Source of the DNA: Nitrosomonadales bacterium
GTDB lineage: Bacteria > Pseudomonadota > Gammaproteobacteria > Burkholderiales > Gallionellaceae
Assembly (NCBI GenBank): GCA_016218475.1
Contig: JACREB010000021.1
Span: 1-37,013 of the forward strand
DNA: 37,013 nt
Reading direction: 5' to 3'
In this document: positions 24,795-34,376 of the stretch, one piece after another
How positions within the stretch are numbered: the stretch's first letter is position 1
Layout of the letters: each line of letters begins with the position of its first letter
Translations under genes and position numbers: made by a program
The notes under the pieces: generated by a model
The model's database searches: none
What the model was told of the DNA's origin: nothing
The model's input: only the letters and a program-made list of their open reading frames with translations

Positions 24795-25493
24795 TTATTT
24801 CTGCTTCCTCGTGCGCGGTACACCAATCCGTGAACACCAAGCCGATATTGGGCATTCATCGCACAGTGGCGTGGTCGGAGTACAAATCTCGCGCCCGAGA
24901 GAAATCATATTCACGTGTAATGAATGTCGAAGTTCGGGAGGGATTTTGGCTTGCAGGCGATCCATGTCTCGCGGCGCGCAGTGCTTGTCTTTCTGTGTCG
25001 GCCTGACCCAGCCGAGACGCCTGGCGATTCGCCAGCAATGCGTATCCACGGGGAAAACTTGTCTGCCCAGCGAATACATCAAAACACATCGCGCAACTTT
25101 CTTTCCAACTCCCGGCAGTGACAACAAGAAAGCTTCAGCATCCTTATCGCTCATTTTGCGCAATGGCTTCAGAGTCGGTTCGCCAAACTTTTCCACGATG
25201 ACATCGAAAAGGTCGCGGATCGCCTTTGCTTTCTGGTTCGACAGACCGCCGCTGACGATAGGCCGCGCAATATATTCGGCGGGCGCTTCGGCAATTCGCA
25301 AGTGGGTGGGAAAAGTTTCTTTCAGTGAGCGGAAGGTGCTGCGGTAGCTCGCTTCGCCAGTCTTGGTGCTACAAATGATAAACAGCAGTTCGTCCAGCGG
25401 GTTTTTGAGGTTGTAGTGATTGAAGTCGTGGTAGCGGGTTTGCAGGGCTGCCGCGACGTCAAAAACAGACAAAGGATATTTTCGCGTTGGCAT
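24795..25493 (-). CDS. Endonuclease III-like HhH-GPD DNA glycosylase
   Basis: LLSLPGVGKKVARCVLMYSLGRQVFPVDTHCWRIARRLGW (HhH and catalytic Asp) and Cys cluster CTPTTPLCDECPISAWC. Confidence 0.9.
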   Translation of the reverse strand: MPTRKYPLSVFDVAAALQTRYHDFNHYNLKNPLDELLFIICSTKTGEASYRSTFRSLKETFPTHLRIAEAPAEYIARPIVSGGLSNQKAKAIRDLFDVIVEKFGEPTLKPLRKMSDKDAEAFLLSLPGVGKKVARCVLMYSLGRQVFPVDTHCWRIARRLGWVRPTQKDKHCAPRDMDRLQAKIPPELRHSLHVNMISLGREICTPTTPLCDECPISAWCSRIGVPRTRKQK

Positions 25494-25524
25494 GTTTGGA
25501 AATCAGTGGTGAGCCGTCGCGGTT

Positions 25525-26423
25525 TTACTCTTTCCCTTTGGCCAATTTTTTCTTGCTCGGGGGCAGATAACTCTCTGCGGAAACCACCTTCTTGCCCGTC
25601 TTGCCTTCCAGCTCCAGCCGCGCTTTCTTGGCAATGCCACCGCCAGTTATCGCCGCATCCTCGTTCTCGTTCATGCCGGTTGCTTTCATGCTCTCGGCAA
25701 TCTGGCGCGTGGACAATTCTGCCAGCGCGGTAAGCTTTGCATAGCCATTCCACTAGGCTGCCAAAAAACGGCAACCAAGTGGCTGGTTAAAATCAGCTCG
25801 GCTTCGCTCATGTGGTCGCGCAGGTTTTGCGACTTCAAACCCTTCATCGCCTTGTGCGCTTTTACGTCCACATCGGCCCACTCCTGATGGATGATGTTGG
25901 TGAGGATCGCGTATTCCTCGCCCTCCTTGATGTCGTGTTCTCTCCAATAGTCCGTCAGCTTGTTGCGTGTCTCCTGACCGGTCATGCGCTGCTGTATCCA
26001 CTTCTCGCTACGCCCGTGCTTCTGCCATGTCTCGCGGGCGCGATCCAGCGAACGGGCGGGATCAGCCATCTCCTGCATCCGCTCATAACCCACCTTCGCC
26101 AGCCACAGCTTGATCGGCTCGGCTTTGGGGCTAGGCACGGACTGCACCAGACGCAGTAGCGTTTCGGCGGTGGCAACATCGGTGAGGTAATTTTTGCCGT
26201 CTGCGGCAGGCAGTTTCAGTCGGTTACATTTTGTAACCGACTCACTGCCTTCCTTGCCCAGCCTGTTTTTCAGTACCTTCCAGTAGTTTCGGGCGGACTG
26301 ATAATCCGGTTGCTGGGTGAGTACCTGCACAATGTCCACCACCGAAAACCACCACGTTTCCGTGGCCTCGTCATACACGCGGCGGATTTCATGTTCCTCG
26401 AAGATGGCTGGCTGGAGTTGCAT
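25525..26423 (-). pseudogene. BRO-family (BRO-N) protein, frame disrupted near its 3' end
   Basis: Main frame MQLQPAIFEEHEIRRVYDEATETWWFSVVDIVQVLTQQPDYQSARNYWKVLKNRL...SEAELILT, then a short insert; the tail TALAELSTRQIAESMKATGMNENEDAAITGGGIAKKARLELEGKTGKKVVSAESYLPPSKKK continues in another frame. Confidence 0.75.
25750..25782. repeat. Hairpin within the insertion that disrupts the BRO gene
   Basis: CCACTAGGCTGCC-AAAAAAC-GGCAACCAAGTGG, 11/13 arm pairing. Confidence 0.65.
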
Positions 26424-26539
26424 GGTCAGGGCTCCTTGTTCATGGATGGCAGGCGAACTATTTCAACTGGTAACAAATTGTTACCGATTGAACACTTGAG
26501 ACACTGTCCGTAAAAATAATTCGTGCATGGCACATTTGC

Positions 26540-27844
26540 TCAAAACTCCACCGGCCCGAACTTTTGATAAAGTTCCGCCAGATGCCGCACCGACATCCTG
26601 AACTGGCTACGCGCTTTCACGGTCGATTTTTCGGTGCTGGCATTCATCACCTTGGAACCCGGGTCAAGAATCACAAGACCGGCACACAATGCCGCCAGAT
26701 ATCGGTTGAAGTCCGTGCCTTCCCCCAGCAATGCCGGGCTGAGATAACGATAGGTTGGCGCTGCCACCTTCTCGCCTTTGTAACGAATATATGCCGCATG
26801 CGCGTGTTTCTTGTTCCATTTAATCAGCAGATGGGCAAATGACCAAGCGGCTTCGCAGCGCCCTTTATCCGTGAGCAACTCCACCGCGCCGCCCACATCC
26901 TCGATGATTTTTTGGGACGGGTTAAAACCGCGCACGACCAACGTGAGGCCGGTCTTCTCATTGCGGCAATCGGCGCGGTGTGTGCCGGTGAAATAGAGCG
27001 TGTCCTCGCCCGAGGGTTTACCGTATTTGCGGACGAAGGCTTTAACACCATCCTCGCCATACATCCCACCATCTGGCTCCGGCGTAATTAGGGTTATCCG
27101 ATCCTTGCTGTAGGCCTTTATTTCCCAGCCCATAAAATCAGGTTCAGAAATGCTGTTACGAATAATGCCGAGCAGTGCCTCCAATGTATAACCACCCCCG
27201 TTGCTTGCCTTATATGGAACAATGATTCCATCTTTCTTCAAGCTTATCGAAGGTTGCCAGCCTCTCTTCCTGATTTCTGACAATCTTTCCAAAAGCATGA
27301 TCCTTGAATCTCGGCCTTGCAGCGGCAAATTGAAAAACACGCTTTCTTGAGAAAACGCGCTTTCAGCCTGTCGCTGCCGAAACTCTTGTGCAATGCTGCT
27401 TTCCGCAGGTGCAAGGTAAGCCAATGTTTCACCGTTGCGGGTAATTCCAAAAAATAATATTCGTCCATCCGGGCCATTGTTGAAGCGTCGTTGGGACGCG
27501 GGTATTGGCCTCAACAACTCATTGGGTGCTCGTTTGCATCCACGAAGAAAACCGGACAGCCGAACTTCTGGGTATTGCGGATAGAGAATAAGTTGTGCGC
27601 CAGCAGCCTGCTCAGTCTTGTCGGCATCAATCCACGCGAAATTCAGTTTTGCTTTGTAGGTGCTGTCCTTACCGTTCGAGGTTGCTTCGACGTTCTCGAA
27701 CGGAAACATTTGCACTACATCAAAGTTCCCACCGAGATATATCTGCTGCTTGCTGTTATCGTTTTCTGCGAGTGGTTTGCAAAAGGCACGAACAGCGCCC
27801 AACTCAGAGAATCGCCGCAACAAACCAGCAAGGTCAGCAAACAT
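26540..27844 (-). CDS. MvaI/BcnI-family type II restriction endonuclease
   Basis: 434 aa; N-terminal LFSEL/KPLAENDNSKQQIYLGG region and KKDGIIVPYKASNGGGYTLEALLGIIRNSISEPDFMGWEIKAY; next to a C5-methyltransferase. Confidence 0.75.
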   Translation of the reverse strand: MFADLAGLLRRFSELGAVRAFCKPLAENDNSKQQIYLGGNFDVVQMFPFENVEATSNGKDSTYKAKLNFAWIDADKTEQAAGAQLILYPQYPEVRLSGFLRGCKRAPNELLRPIPASQRRFNNGPDGRILFFGITRNGETLAYLAPAESSIAQEFRQRQAESAFSQESVFFNLPLQGRDSRIMLLERLSEIRKRGWQPSISLKKDGIIVPYKASNGGGYTLEALLGIIRNSISEPDFMGWEIKAYSKDRITLITPEPDGGMYGEDGVKAFVRKYGKPSGEDTLYFTGTHRADCRNEKTGLTLVVRGFNPSQKIIEDVGGAVELLTDKGRCEAAWSFAHLLIKWNKKHAHAAYIRYKGEKVAAPTYRYLSPALLGEGTDFNRYLAALCAGLVILDPGSKVMNASTEKSTVKARSQFRMSVRHLAELYQKFGPVEF

Positions 27845-27885
27845 ATTTCTCCTTTAGCGCAATGCCTAAATTTCAATGGCAAACA

Positions 27886-28167
27886 TCAAGCATCTAGCTG
27901 TTGGCCGCAAGCTGTCATGAAAATTGGATATGCAGCTTCAATCACCTTTTCATGTCCAATATTTTCCTCAAGCTCATTAAGCAAGAAGCGCAATTCTATG
28001 ACTTCGACATCTGAGAATGTTCGTTTGCTATCCGAGTTGTTGATAATGTCAGCAGGATCATCCTCTGGATGGAAAAGCAGCCTGCTGCATTGCATCTCCG
28101 AGAACCACAACAAAGCGCCATCAAAAGTTGTGTCGTGAAGTTTTGGAATACGTGATTGGGTGTGCAT
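27886..28167 (-). CDS. Small hypothetical protein between REase and MTase
   Basis: 93 aa acidic ORF MHTQSRIPKLHDTTFDGALLWFSEMQCSRLLFHPEDDPADIINNSDSKRTFSDVEVIELRFLLNELEENIGHEKVIEAAYPIF; co-directional with its neighbours and filling the gap between them. Confidence 0.6.
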   Translation of the reverse strand: MHTQSRIPKLHDTTFDGALLWFSEMQCSRLLFHPEDDPADIINNSDSKRTFSDVEVIELRFLLNELEENIGHEKVIEAAYPIFMTACGQQLDA

Positions 28168-28177
28168 GATTTCTCCT

Positions 28178-29452
28178 TTAAGCAGTTGCGTAACGAAGGG
28201 GTAATTCAGTTTCCAGGATACCAGGTTCCAGCATCGGTTGCATCAACTTTGCAACATGAGTCATTACATCAACAACAACAGAATTTCCGAATTGTTTATA
28301 AGCCCGTGTATCTGACACCGGAATCCTGAACGTATCTGGGTAGCCCATCAGCCGCGCACATTCTCTGGGTGTGAGTCGGCGCGGGTTTTTTCTTGTGCCT
28401 TGATACACGAGAATTTCCGAGCCATCCTTGTAGTAGCGCGCCGATAAGGTGCGCGTCACGTCTCCGGGTTTGACCAAGCCGAAGCCGAAGCCATTGCCCT
28501 TTGCTTTGTGCTTCGCGGCGTAGTTCTGCAAGTAGAGCCAAAGGTTGTCGGTGAGAGTGTATTTGTCCGGCACTTTCTTTTTCTTGTGGTCGAAGTATTT
28601 TCCCTCATCCCAAGACAAAACAGGTTCACTGCCGTCGGTGCGATGCAAAATGTCCTTGAGCGTGGCTGCGCCCTTTTTGGGCAGGGGCAGCGCGTCGAAA
28701 TCGAATGCGACCGGTTCGCGGAAGCCTGCGATGAGGATGCGTTCGCGGTGTTGCGGGACGAAGTGCGCGCCGTCTATGACGCGGTAGTGAATGTGGTAGC
28801 CGAGGTCGAGGGTCAATGTGCGGCGAATGACATCGAAGGTTCGCCCTTTGTCATGCGAGACGAGGTTTTTGACGTTCTCCAGCAGGAAGGCGCGCGGGCG
28901 TTTGGCCTCGATGATGCGCGCCACATCGAAGAACAGCGTGCCTTGTGTTTCGCAAGCGAAGCCATGCGCCTTGCCTAGCGCATTTTTCTTCGATACTCCG
29001 GCTATCGAAAACGGCTGGCAGGGAAAACCCGCCAGCAGCACGTCGTGATCGGGAATATCGGCGGCTTGTACTTGAGTGATGTCTCCGGCGATGGGATGCC
29101 GGTCGCGGAAATTTTCGGCGTAGGTTTTTTGCGCGTAGCTGTCCCATTCGCTGGTGTACACGCAACGCCCGCCGATTTGTTCGAATGCCTTGCGCAGGCC
29201 GCCGATGCCCGCGAACAGGTCGATGAAATCAAACGCGCCTGCGGGGCTTTCTTCACCAAACGGCAGCAGTTGTTGCAATGCGTGAGCCAGATAGGCGGGA
29301 GGGGGCGTTTGTTTCGTTTCCCACCTTCTGACGGTGCGGACATCAATGTCTAAATATTTTGCAAGAGCCGCTTGGGTATGGTGTTTGCGGGCTTCGTCCA
29401 GATAAGAAAGCACAGTGTCTTGATCGCTGACTAAGGTGAGAGTGGCATTCAT
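28178..29452 (-). CDS. DNA (cytosine-5) methyltransferase with N-terminal HTH-like domain
   Basis: [76 protein letters not shown]-terminus [38 protein letters not shown] is HTH-like. Confidence 0.94.
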   Translation of the reverse strand: MNATLTLVSDQDTVLSYLDEARKHHTQAALAKYLDIDVRTVRRWETKQTPPPAYLAHALQQLLPFGEESPAGAFDFIDLFAGIGGLRKAFEQIGGRCVYTSEWDSYAQKTYAENFRDRHPIAGDITQVQAADIPDHDVLLAGFPCQPFSIAGVSKKNALGKAHGFACETQGTLFFDVARIIEAKRPRAFLLENVKNLVSHDKGRTFDVIRRTLTLDLGYHIHYRVIDGAHFVPQHRERILIAGFREPVAFDFDALPLPKKGAATLKDILHRTDGSEPVLSWDEGKYFDHKKKKVPDKYTLTDNLWLYLQNYAAKHKAKGNGFGFGLVKPGDVTRTLSARYYKDGSEILVYQGTRKNPRRLTPRECARLMGYPDTFRIPVSDTRAYKQFGNSVVVDVMTHVAKLMQPMLEPGILETELPLRYATA

Positions 29453-29500
29453 GGCTATTCATTGACCGGAAATTATCTGGGAATTTTTGCGGACAATATG

Positions 29501-30766
29501 TCATTTATTATTCCCAGTCAAGTTGCATACACGGATGTGCGGCGTATGCGCTACGCGGTGGATTTTGGCTTGACCATTTGGCGGTTTACAGCCTTGCCCG
29601 AATACCTGTCTCGTATCAACAGAACCACTCCGCACCCCCAACCTGCCCGCCAGCTCACGGCCTATCGTTTCCCCCAGCAACACCGGAACTGCATTCCCTA
29701 TCTGGCGCATCGCCTCGCCCCATGCGCCTTTGATGACGAAGCTATCGGGAAATGTCTGTATCCGTTTTGCCTCGCACACCGTGAAATAGCGGACGCTGCC
29801 ATCCGGGTAGCGGATCATGTTTTCTCCGCCGGGAACGCCGTGGCCTCCCGCCTTGATGGTTTTTGCGGGCCAGTCAATATCGCTGCCGGTGTGGCCGGGA
29901 TAGGTGCGTGCGCCGTCGTGGAAGATATGGTCGTCAATGCTGTGTCGGGTTTCCGGATCGGGGATGCCTTGCAGTGCATCCCTGACCGTGCGCCAGGGCT
30001 GTTGCTCCGGCTCGAACATGCCGTACTTGTCTTTCAAGCGAACAATTTTTTCTTGCAAAAGCTCAGTCATCGGCATGCGTTCTGCTTTCGGCACATGGTG
30101 GCGCTTCCAATATTCGCCTGTTACATACATTTCCCAAAGCAATCGGTCTTCGGAATGCGTCTCTGCTGGGAACGACCAAGGCGCACCAATGTTGGCTCTC
30201 GTGCCTACGATAACTACCCGTTCCCGCGTTTGCGGGACACCGTAATTGGCCGCGTTGATTAGCTTGAACGAGACGTCGTATTTTGTTCCGGCGTAGGGAA
30301 GCTGGCCGATGCTGCGAAGGTCGCGCAAATGATCTTTCCAGTCTGTGCCGTGCTTGGCAATAAATCCGGGGTAGGTGAGCCGCAGGATGATGTACTCGAA
30401 ATAATCCGCAAAGGATGCCCTGAGCAAGCCTTTGACGTTTTCGAATACAAAAGCTTTGGGAGTGAGTTGTTCAATCGCCCGGATTGCATAGGGGAACATG
30501 TCGCGGCTATCTTGATCCGCTTTATGTTTGCCGCCCAACGAGAAGGGTTGGCAAGGCGGGCCACCTGCCACGACGTCAACATCGCTCAGGGCATCAAGGT
30601 CAAAATCTTTGATGTCTCCAAAGTAAACTTTTTTCGCATCAAAGTTTTCGTAGAGCGACGCGCAGGCGTGCTTGTTAAATTCCACAAATGCGGAATGCTG
30701 GAAACCGGCAAGTTCCAGCCCTTTAGCTAGTCCGCCCGCTCCGGAAAATATCTCCAGTGACTTCAT
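29501..30766 (-). CDS. DNA (cytosine-5) methyltransferase (second; Eco29kI-type partner)
   Basis: In-frame ATG at 30766: MKSLEIFSGAGGLAKGLELAGFQHSAFVEFNKHACASLYENF, VAGGPPCQPFSLGGK, AFVFENVKGLL, TRERVVIVGTR, QIGNAVPVLLGE. Confidence 0.93.
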   Translation of the reverse strand: MKSLEIFSGAGGLAKGLELAGFQHSAFVEFNKHACASLYENFDAKKVYFGDIKDFDLDALSDVDVVAGGPPCQPFSLGGKHKADQDSRDMFPYAIRAIEQLTPKAFVFENVKGLLRASFADYFEYIILRLTYPGFIAKHGTDWKDHLRDLRSIGQLPYAGTKYDVSFKLINAANYGVPQTRERVVIVGTRANIGAPWSFPAETHSEDRLLWEMYVTGEYWKRHHVPKAERMPMTELLQEKIVRLKDKYGMFEPEQQPWRTVRDALQGIPDPETRHSIDDHIFHDGARTYPGHTGSDIDWPAKTIKAGGHGVPGGENMIRYPDGSVRYFTVCEAKRIQTFPDSFVIKGAWGEAMRQIGNAVPVLLGETIGRELAGRLGVRSGSVDTRQVFGQGCKPPNGQAKIHRVAHTPHIRVCNLTGNNK

Positions 30767-31403
30767 GGCTTGCGCCCGATATTTTTGAAGTGATTTTTGA
30801 CTCTGGAAAGGATGGCGCTTTCTTCTGCACGAGCGCCATTGCATTTTTCTGCCCAAGCTCGACCCGGATGAATCACATCCCAATCTGATTTGGCTTGTTC
30901 GTATCTGCCGCTGCCGGGATCGTGGTTGCCGAAGCCATCCACGGCAGTAGCGGCATGTTCAATTTGATTAGCGCGGCTTCGATAGTGCTGATCATGTCTG
31001 AACTGGCATCCTCGAAAATAACAAAACGACAACTGAAGTCCTTGATCTCCAGCCCTTGAGCAGCGCCGATATTTCGACTGTGTTCCCGCAGGCGGCTAAA
31101 CAGTTCTTTGGATTGATCGAGCTGATTGTCGGAGATCCTCGCCTGTCGCCAACCCTTTGGTACAACCTTGCCGACATATATCGGGCAACTGTAAGACAGG
31201 CGATTCAGATCCGCATATTTTTTGTAGACTGGATTTTTGCCTGTGTAATAGATGGCGTAAACTCCAGTGCCAAGGAAAGACTCTGGCGGGGGCAGCGTGT
31301 GTACGGGAGTGCCGTTAAAGAACCTGATAGCGTCTTTGACGAGCTCGGCAAAAGCGTCGTTTTTGTATACGTGCTCACTTCTGTCGAAAGCTTTTGATTT
31401 CAT
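30763..31403 (-). pseudogene. Eco29kI-family (GIY-YIG) restriction endonuclease, apparent frameshift
   Basis: First part GVYAIYYTGKNPVYKKYADLNRLSYSCPIYVGKVVPKG...LFSRLREHSRNI...CRFVIFEDASSDMISTIEAALIKL; continuation in another frame VDGFGNHDPGSGRYEQAKSDWDVIHPGRAWAEKC, whose TGA overlaps the MTase ATG. Confidence 0.75.
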
Positions 31404-31443
31404 ATTTTAAAGCAAAATGGCCAAGAAAAAGTTGGGGCGTGAA

Positions 31444-31809
31444 TCACTCGCGCGCCGGGTCAATCACACTCACCACGCGCGCGACGATTTCGCCTGTTGT
31501 CGCCTCGTCCAGCGTTTCGACGTATTCCGCCGAACCCGCGCGGGTTCTGGCTTCCAGGTCAAACGTGCGCACCTGGTTGCAAACGGCGACACCGTTGGTA
31601 TCGTGCCCGCTCACCGCAACTGTCAGTCCCATCTCGCGCATGGCCGCGCCGCCGCTGGTGATCGGAACCAGCATGGCGACGCCGAGCGCGTTGATTTCTT
31701 TCGGGGTGATAACGACGAAGCGATGCCGGTCTTTCATTTCGCGTCCCGCAACCGGATTGGGATTCACCCAGTAGACATCGCCCTGCTGTGGGACGCGGCG
31801 GCGGATCAT
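31444..31809 (-). CDS. MazF/PemK-like toxin
   Basis: MIRRRVPQQGDVYWVNPNPVAGREMKDRHRFVVITPKEINALGVAMLVPITSGG; ATG overlaps the antitoxin stop. Confidence 0.88.
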   Translation of the reverse strand: MIRRRVPQQGDVYWVNPNPVAGREMKDRHRFVVITPKEINALGVAMLVPITSGGAAMREMGLTVAVSGHDTNGVAVCNQVRTFDLEARTRAGSAEYVETLDEATTGEIVARVVSVIDPARE

Positions 31810-32072
31810 GCGATCTCGCGACCTACCGGTTCGCCTTCCAGCGCCCAGGCCGTTTCGGCATTGAGCTTGGCAATTTTTGCGGGGGTGACGTCCTGCAGTA
31901 GCTCGTGGAGGGAATAGCGGCGTTTGTTGGCCGCAGGACGCGCCGTCAGAACCCCCTCGGACACGTTCAACTCCAGCTTGCTGCCCACTTCGATGTGGAG
32001 CATTTGCATCATATTTGCCGGAATGGTGACGACGGCAGCACCGCCTTGTTTGCGCACATTTACGGTTGTCAT
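31806..32072 (-). CDS. MazE/AbrB-like antitoxin
   Basis: MTTVNVRKQGGAAVVTIPANMMQMLHIEVGSKLELNVSEGVLTARPA, swapped-hairpin AbrB pattern. Confidence 0.88.
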   Translation of the reverse strand: MTTVNVRKQGGAAVVTIPANMMQMLHIEVGSKLELNVSEGVLTARPAANKRRYSLHELLQDVTPAKIAKLNAETAWALEGEPVGREIA

Positions 32073-32148
32073 GGCATCCTCCTGTTTGTGGTTGCACTTT
32101 GTAGCACTTTTGGATGCACGGTGCAAGCTCCAATGCCAAACGCTCCCG

Positions 32149-33423
32149 TCAGCCCTGATAAACAATCTGCCCATCGAGCAGCGTATAACGCACCCGGCCC
32201 TGCATCTCGTAGCCGTTGAATGGTGTGTTTTTTCCCTGGCTCTTCAGCGCGGAAGGTTCGACTTTCCAGCTTGTCTTCGGGTCGAACATACAGATGTCCG
32301 CATGTGCGCCAACCGACAAGTGGCCTATCTTCTGCCCCAGCAATTGCGCGGGATTGATGGTCACGCGGGATAGAGCATCCAGCAGCGGCACCTTGTCCTG
32401 TTCCGCCCATTTCAGCACCAGCGGCAGCAGAAGCTCCAGGCCAGTTGCGCCCGCTTCGGCTTCTGCGAACGGCAACTGTTTGGCATCGTCATCCACCGGG
32501 GAATGATTGGAGCAGACCGCGTCAATCGTGCCATCCAACAGCCCGGCGCGCAACGCTTCCTTGTCGCGCAGGCTGCGCAGCGGCGGAACCAGATGGCAAT
32601 TGGAATCGAAAAACCCGATGTCCATTTCGGTCAGGTGCACATGGTTCATCGACACATCGCAGGTCACCGCCAGCCCATCACGCTTGGCGGTGCGCACCAT
32701 TTCCACGCCCGCCGCGCTGGAGAGGCGGCAGATATGCAGGATCACGCCGGTCTCTCGCGCCAGTTGCAGCATGGTCGAAAGCGCGATGGTCTCGGCGCAT
32801 ACCGGGATGACGGGCAGGCCGCAACGAGTCGCCACTTCGCCGTCGTGCGCCACGCCGTCCTTGGCGAGAAAGCTGTCCTGCGGACGCAGCCATACGCGGT
32901 AGCCGAAGGTCGCCGCATATTGCATGGCGCGCATCAACACCCTTGTGTCGGTCAGCGGCGCATCGGCTTGGCTGAAGGCCTTGCAGCCTGCGTCCGTCAG
33001 CTCGATCATCTCGGTGAGTTCCGCGCCTTTCAGGCCGTAAGTCAAGGCGCCGACCGGGAACACGCGCGCCTGATTCAGCGAGCGGGCGCGGTGCTTGAGC
33101 ATCTCCACCAGACCCGGCTCGTCCAGCGGAGGGTCGGTATCGGGCAGGCAGGACAGCGAGGTGACGCCGCCCGCCACCGCCGCGGTCATCTCGGATTCCA
33201 GCGTGGCCTTGTATTCGTAACCCGGCTCGCGCAAACGCGCGGCGACATCCACCAGTCCCGGCATCACGACCAGCCCGCCGGCATCGATTACCTGCTCCGC
33301 GACGAAACCTTGCGGCGCTGTGCCGATGGCGACAATGCGCCGCTCGGCGATGAACACGTCCTGCTGCGCGTCGATGTTGTTTTTCGGGTCGATCAGGCGA
33401 CCGTTTTTGATGTGGACGTTCAT
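32149..33423 (-). CDS. pyrC: Dihydroorotase (PyrC/AllB-type or PyrC-like)
   Basis: In-frame ATG at 33423: [107 protein letters not shown]. Confidence 0.9.
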   Translation of the reverse strand: MNVHIKNGRLIDPKNNIDAQQDVFIAERRIVAIGTAPQGFVAEQVIDAGGLVVMPGLVDVAARLREPGYEYKATLESEMTAAVAGGVTSLSCLPDTDPPLDEPGLVEMLKHRARSLNQARVFPVGALTYGLKGAELTEMIELTDAGCKAFSQADAPLTDTRVLMRAMQYAATFGYRVWLRPQDSFLAKDGVAHDGEVATRCGLPVIPVCAETIALSTMLQLARETGVILHICRLSSAAGVEMVRTAKRDGLAVTCDVSMNHVHLTEMDIGFFDSNCHLVPPLRSLRDKEALRAGLLDGTIDAVCSNHSPVDDDAKQLPFAEAEAGATGLELLLPLVLKWAEQDKVPLLDALSRVTINPAQLLGQKIGHLSVGAHADICMFDPKTSWKVEPSALKSQGKNTPFNGYEMQGRVRYTLLDGQIVYQG

Positions 33424-34376
33424 ACCTTCACCCCTGCCAACATGCTCATCACCGCCATGCGCACCGCGATGCCAAATGTGACCTGCGGCAGGATCACCGA
33501 ATGCGAGCCGTCCGCCACGCTGGAGTCGATCTCCACACCTCGATTCATCGGCCCCGGATGCATGACGATGGCATCTTGTTTCGCCAGCGCCAGCCGCTCC
33601 TGCGTCAGGCCGTAATACTTGAAATATTCTTGTGCCGACGGCAGTAGCGCGCCTGTCATGCGCTCGTTCTGCAAGCGCAGCATCATCACCACGTCGACAT
33701 CTTTCAAGCCCTGCGCCATGTCGTGATAGACCCGCACGCCGAGATGTTCCACCATCGCCGGTAACAGCGTTTTGGGTGCGATGACGCGCACTTCCGGTAC
33801 GCCGAGCGTGGTCAGCGCGTGGATCTGCGAGCGCGCCACGCGCGAATGCAGCACGTCGCCGACGATCGCCACGCGCAGGTTGTGGAATTCCTTCTTGTAG
33901 TGGCGGATGGTGAACATGTCCAGCAGCGCCTGGGTGGGGTGGGCATGGCGTCCGTCGCCGGCGTTGATGACATGCACATCCGGTGCGACATGCCGGGCGA
34001 TGAAATGCGCCGCGCCGCTCTGCGCGTGGCGCACCACGAACATGTCGGCGTGCATCGCGCACAGGTTGTCCACGGTATCCAGCAGGGTCTCGCCCTTGCT
34101 GGTGGAAGATGAGCCGATGTTGAGGTTGACCACATCCGCCGACAGGCGCTTGGCGGCGATCTCGAAGGTGGTGCGGGTGCGGGTGCTGTTTTCAAAAAAT
34201 ACGTTGAATACCGACTTGCCGTGCAGCAGCGGGACTTTTTTGATTTCGCGCCCTTCGGCAACATCGAGAAACGTCGCCGCCTTGTCGAGGATGTTGCGCA
34301 CGATGCCGACCGGTAAGCCCTCGGTGGTCAGCAGGTGCTGGAGTTCGCCGTGTTTATTGAGTTGCGGATTTTTCAT
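33420..34376 (-). CDS. pyrB: Aspartate carbamoyltransferase catalytic chain
   Basis: [64 protein letters not shown]. Confidence 0.97.
   Translation of the reverse strand: MKNPQLNKHGELQHLLTTEGLPVGIVRNILDKAATFLDVAEGREIKKVPLLHGKSVFNVFFENSTRTRTTFEIAAKRLSADVVNLNIGSSSTSKGETLLDTVDNLCAMHADMFVVRHAQSGAAHFIARHVAPDVHVINAGDGRHAHPTQALLDMFTIRHYKKEFHNLRVAIVGDVLHSRVARSQIHALTTLGVPEVRVIAPKTLLPAMVEHLGVRVYHDMAQGLKDVDVVMMLRLQNERMTGALLPSAQEYFKYYGLTQERLALAKQDAIVMHPGPMNRGVEIDSSVADGSHSVILPQVTFGIAVRMAVMSMLAGVKV

Noticed and set aside
25322-25774. 150-aa - strand ORF starting MPFFGSLVEWLCKAY
   Set aside because: Runs through the hairpin insert and the BRO tail in a non-coding frame; no conserved features.
32503-33615. 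370-aa + strand ORF opposite pyrC/pyrB
   Set aside because: Antisense shadow frame to clear pyrC and pyrB.
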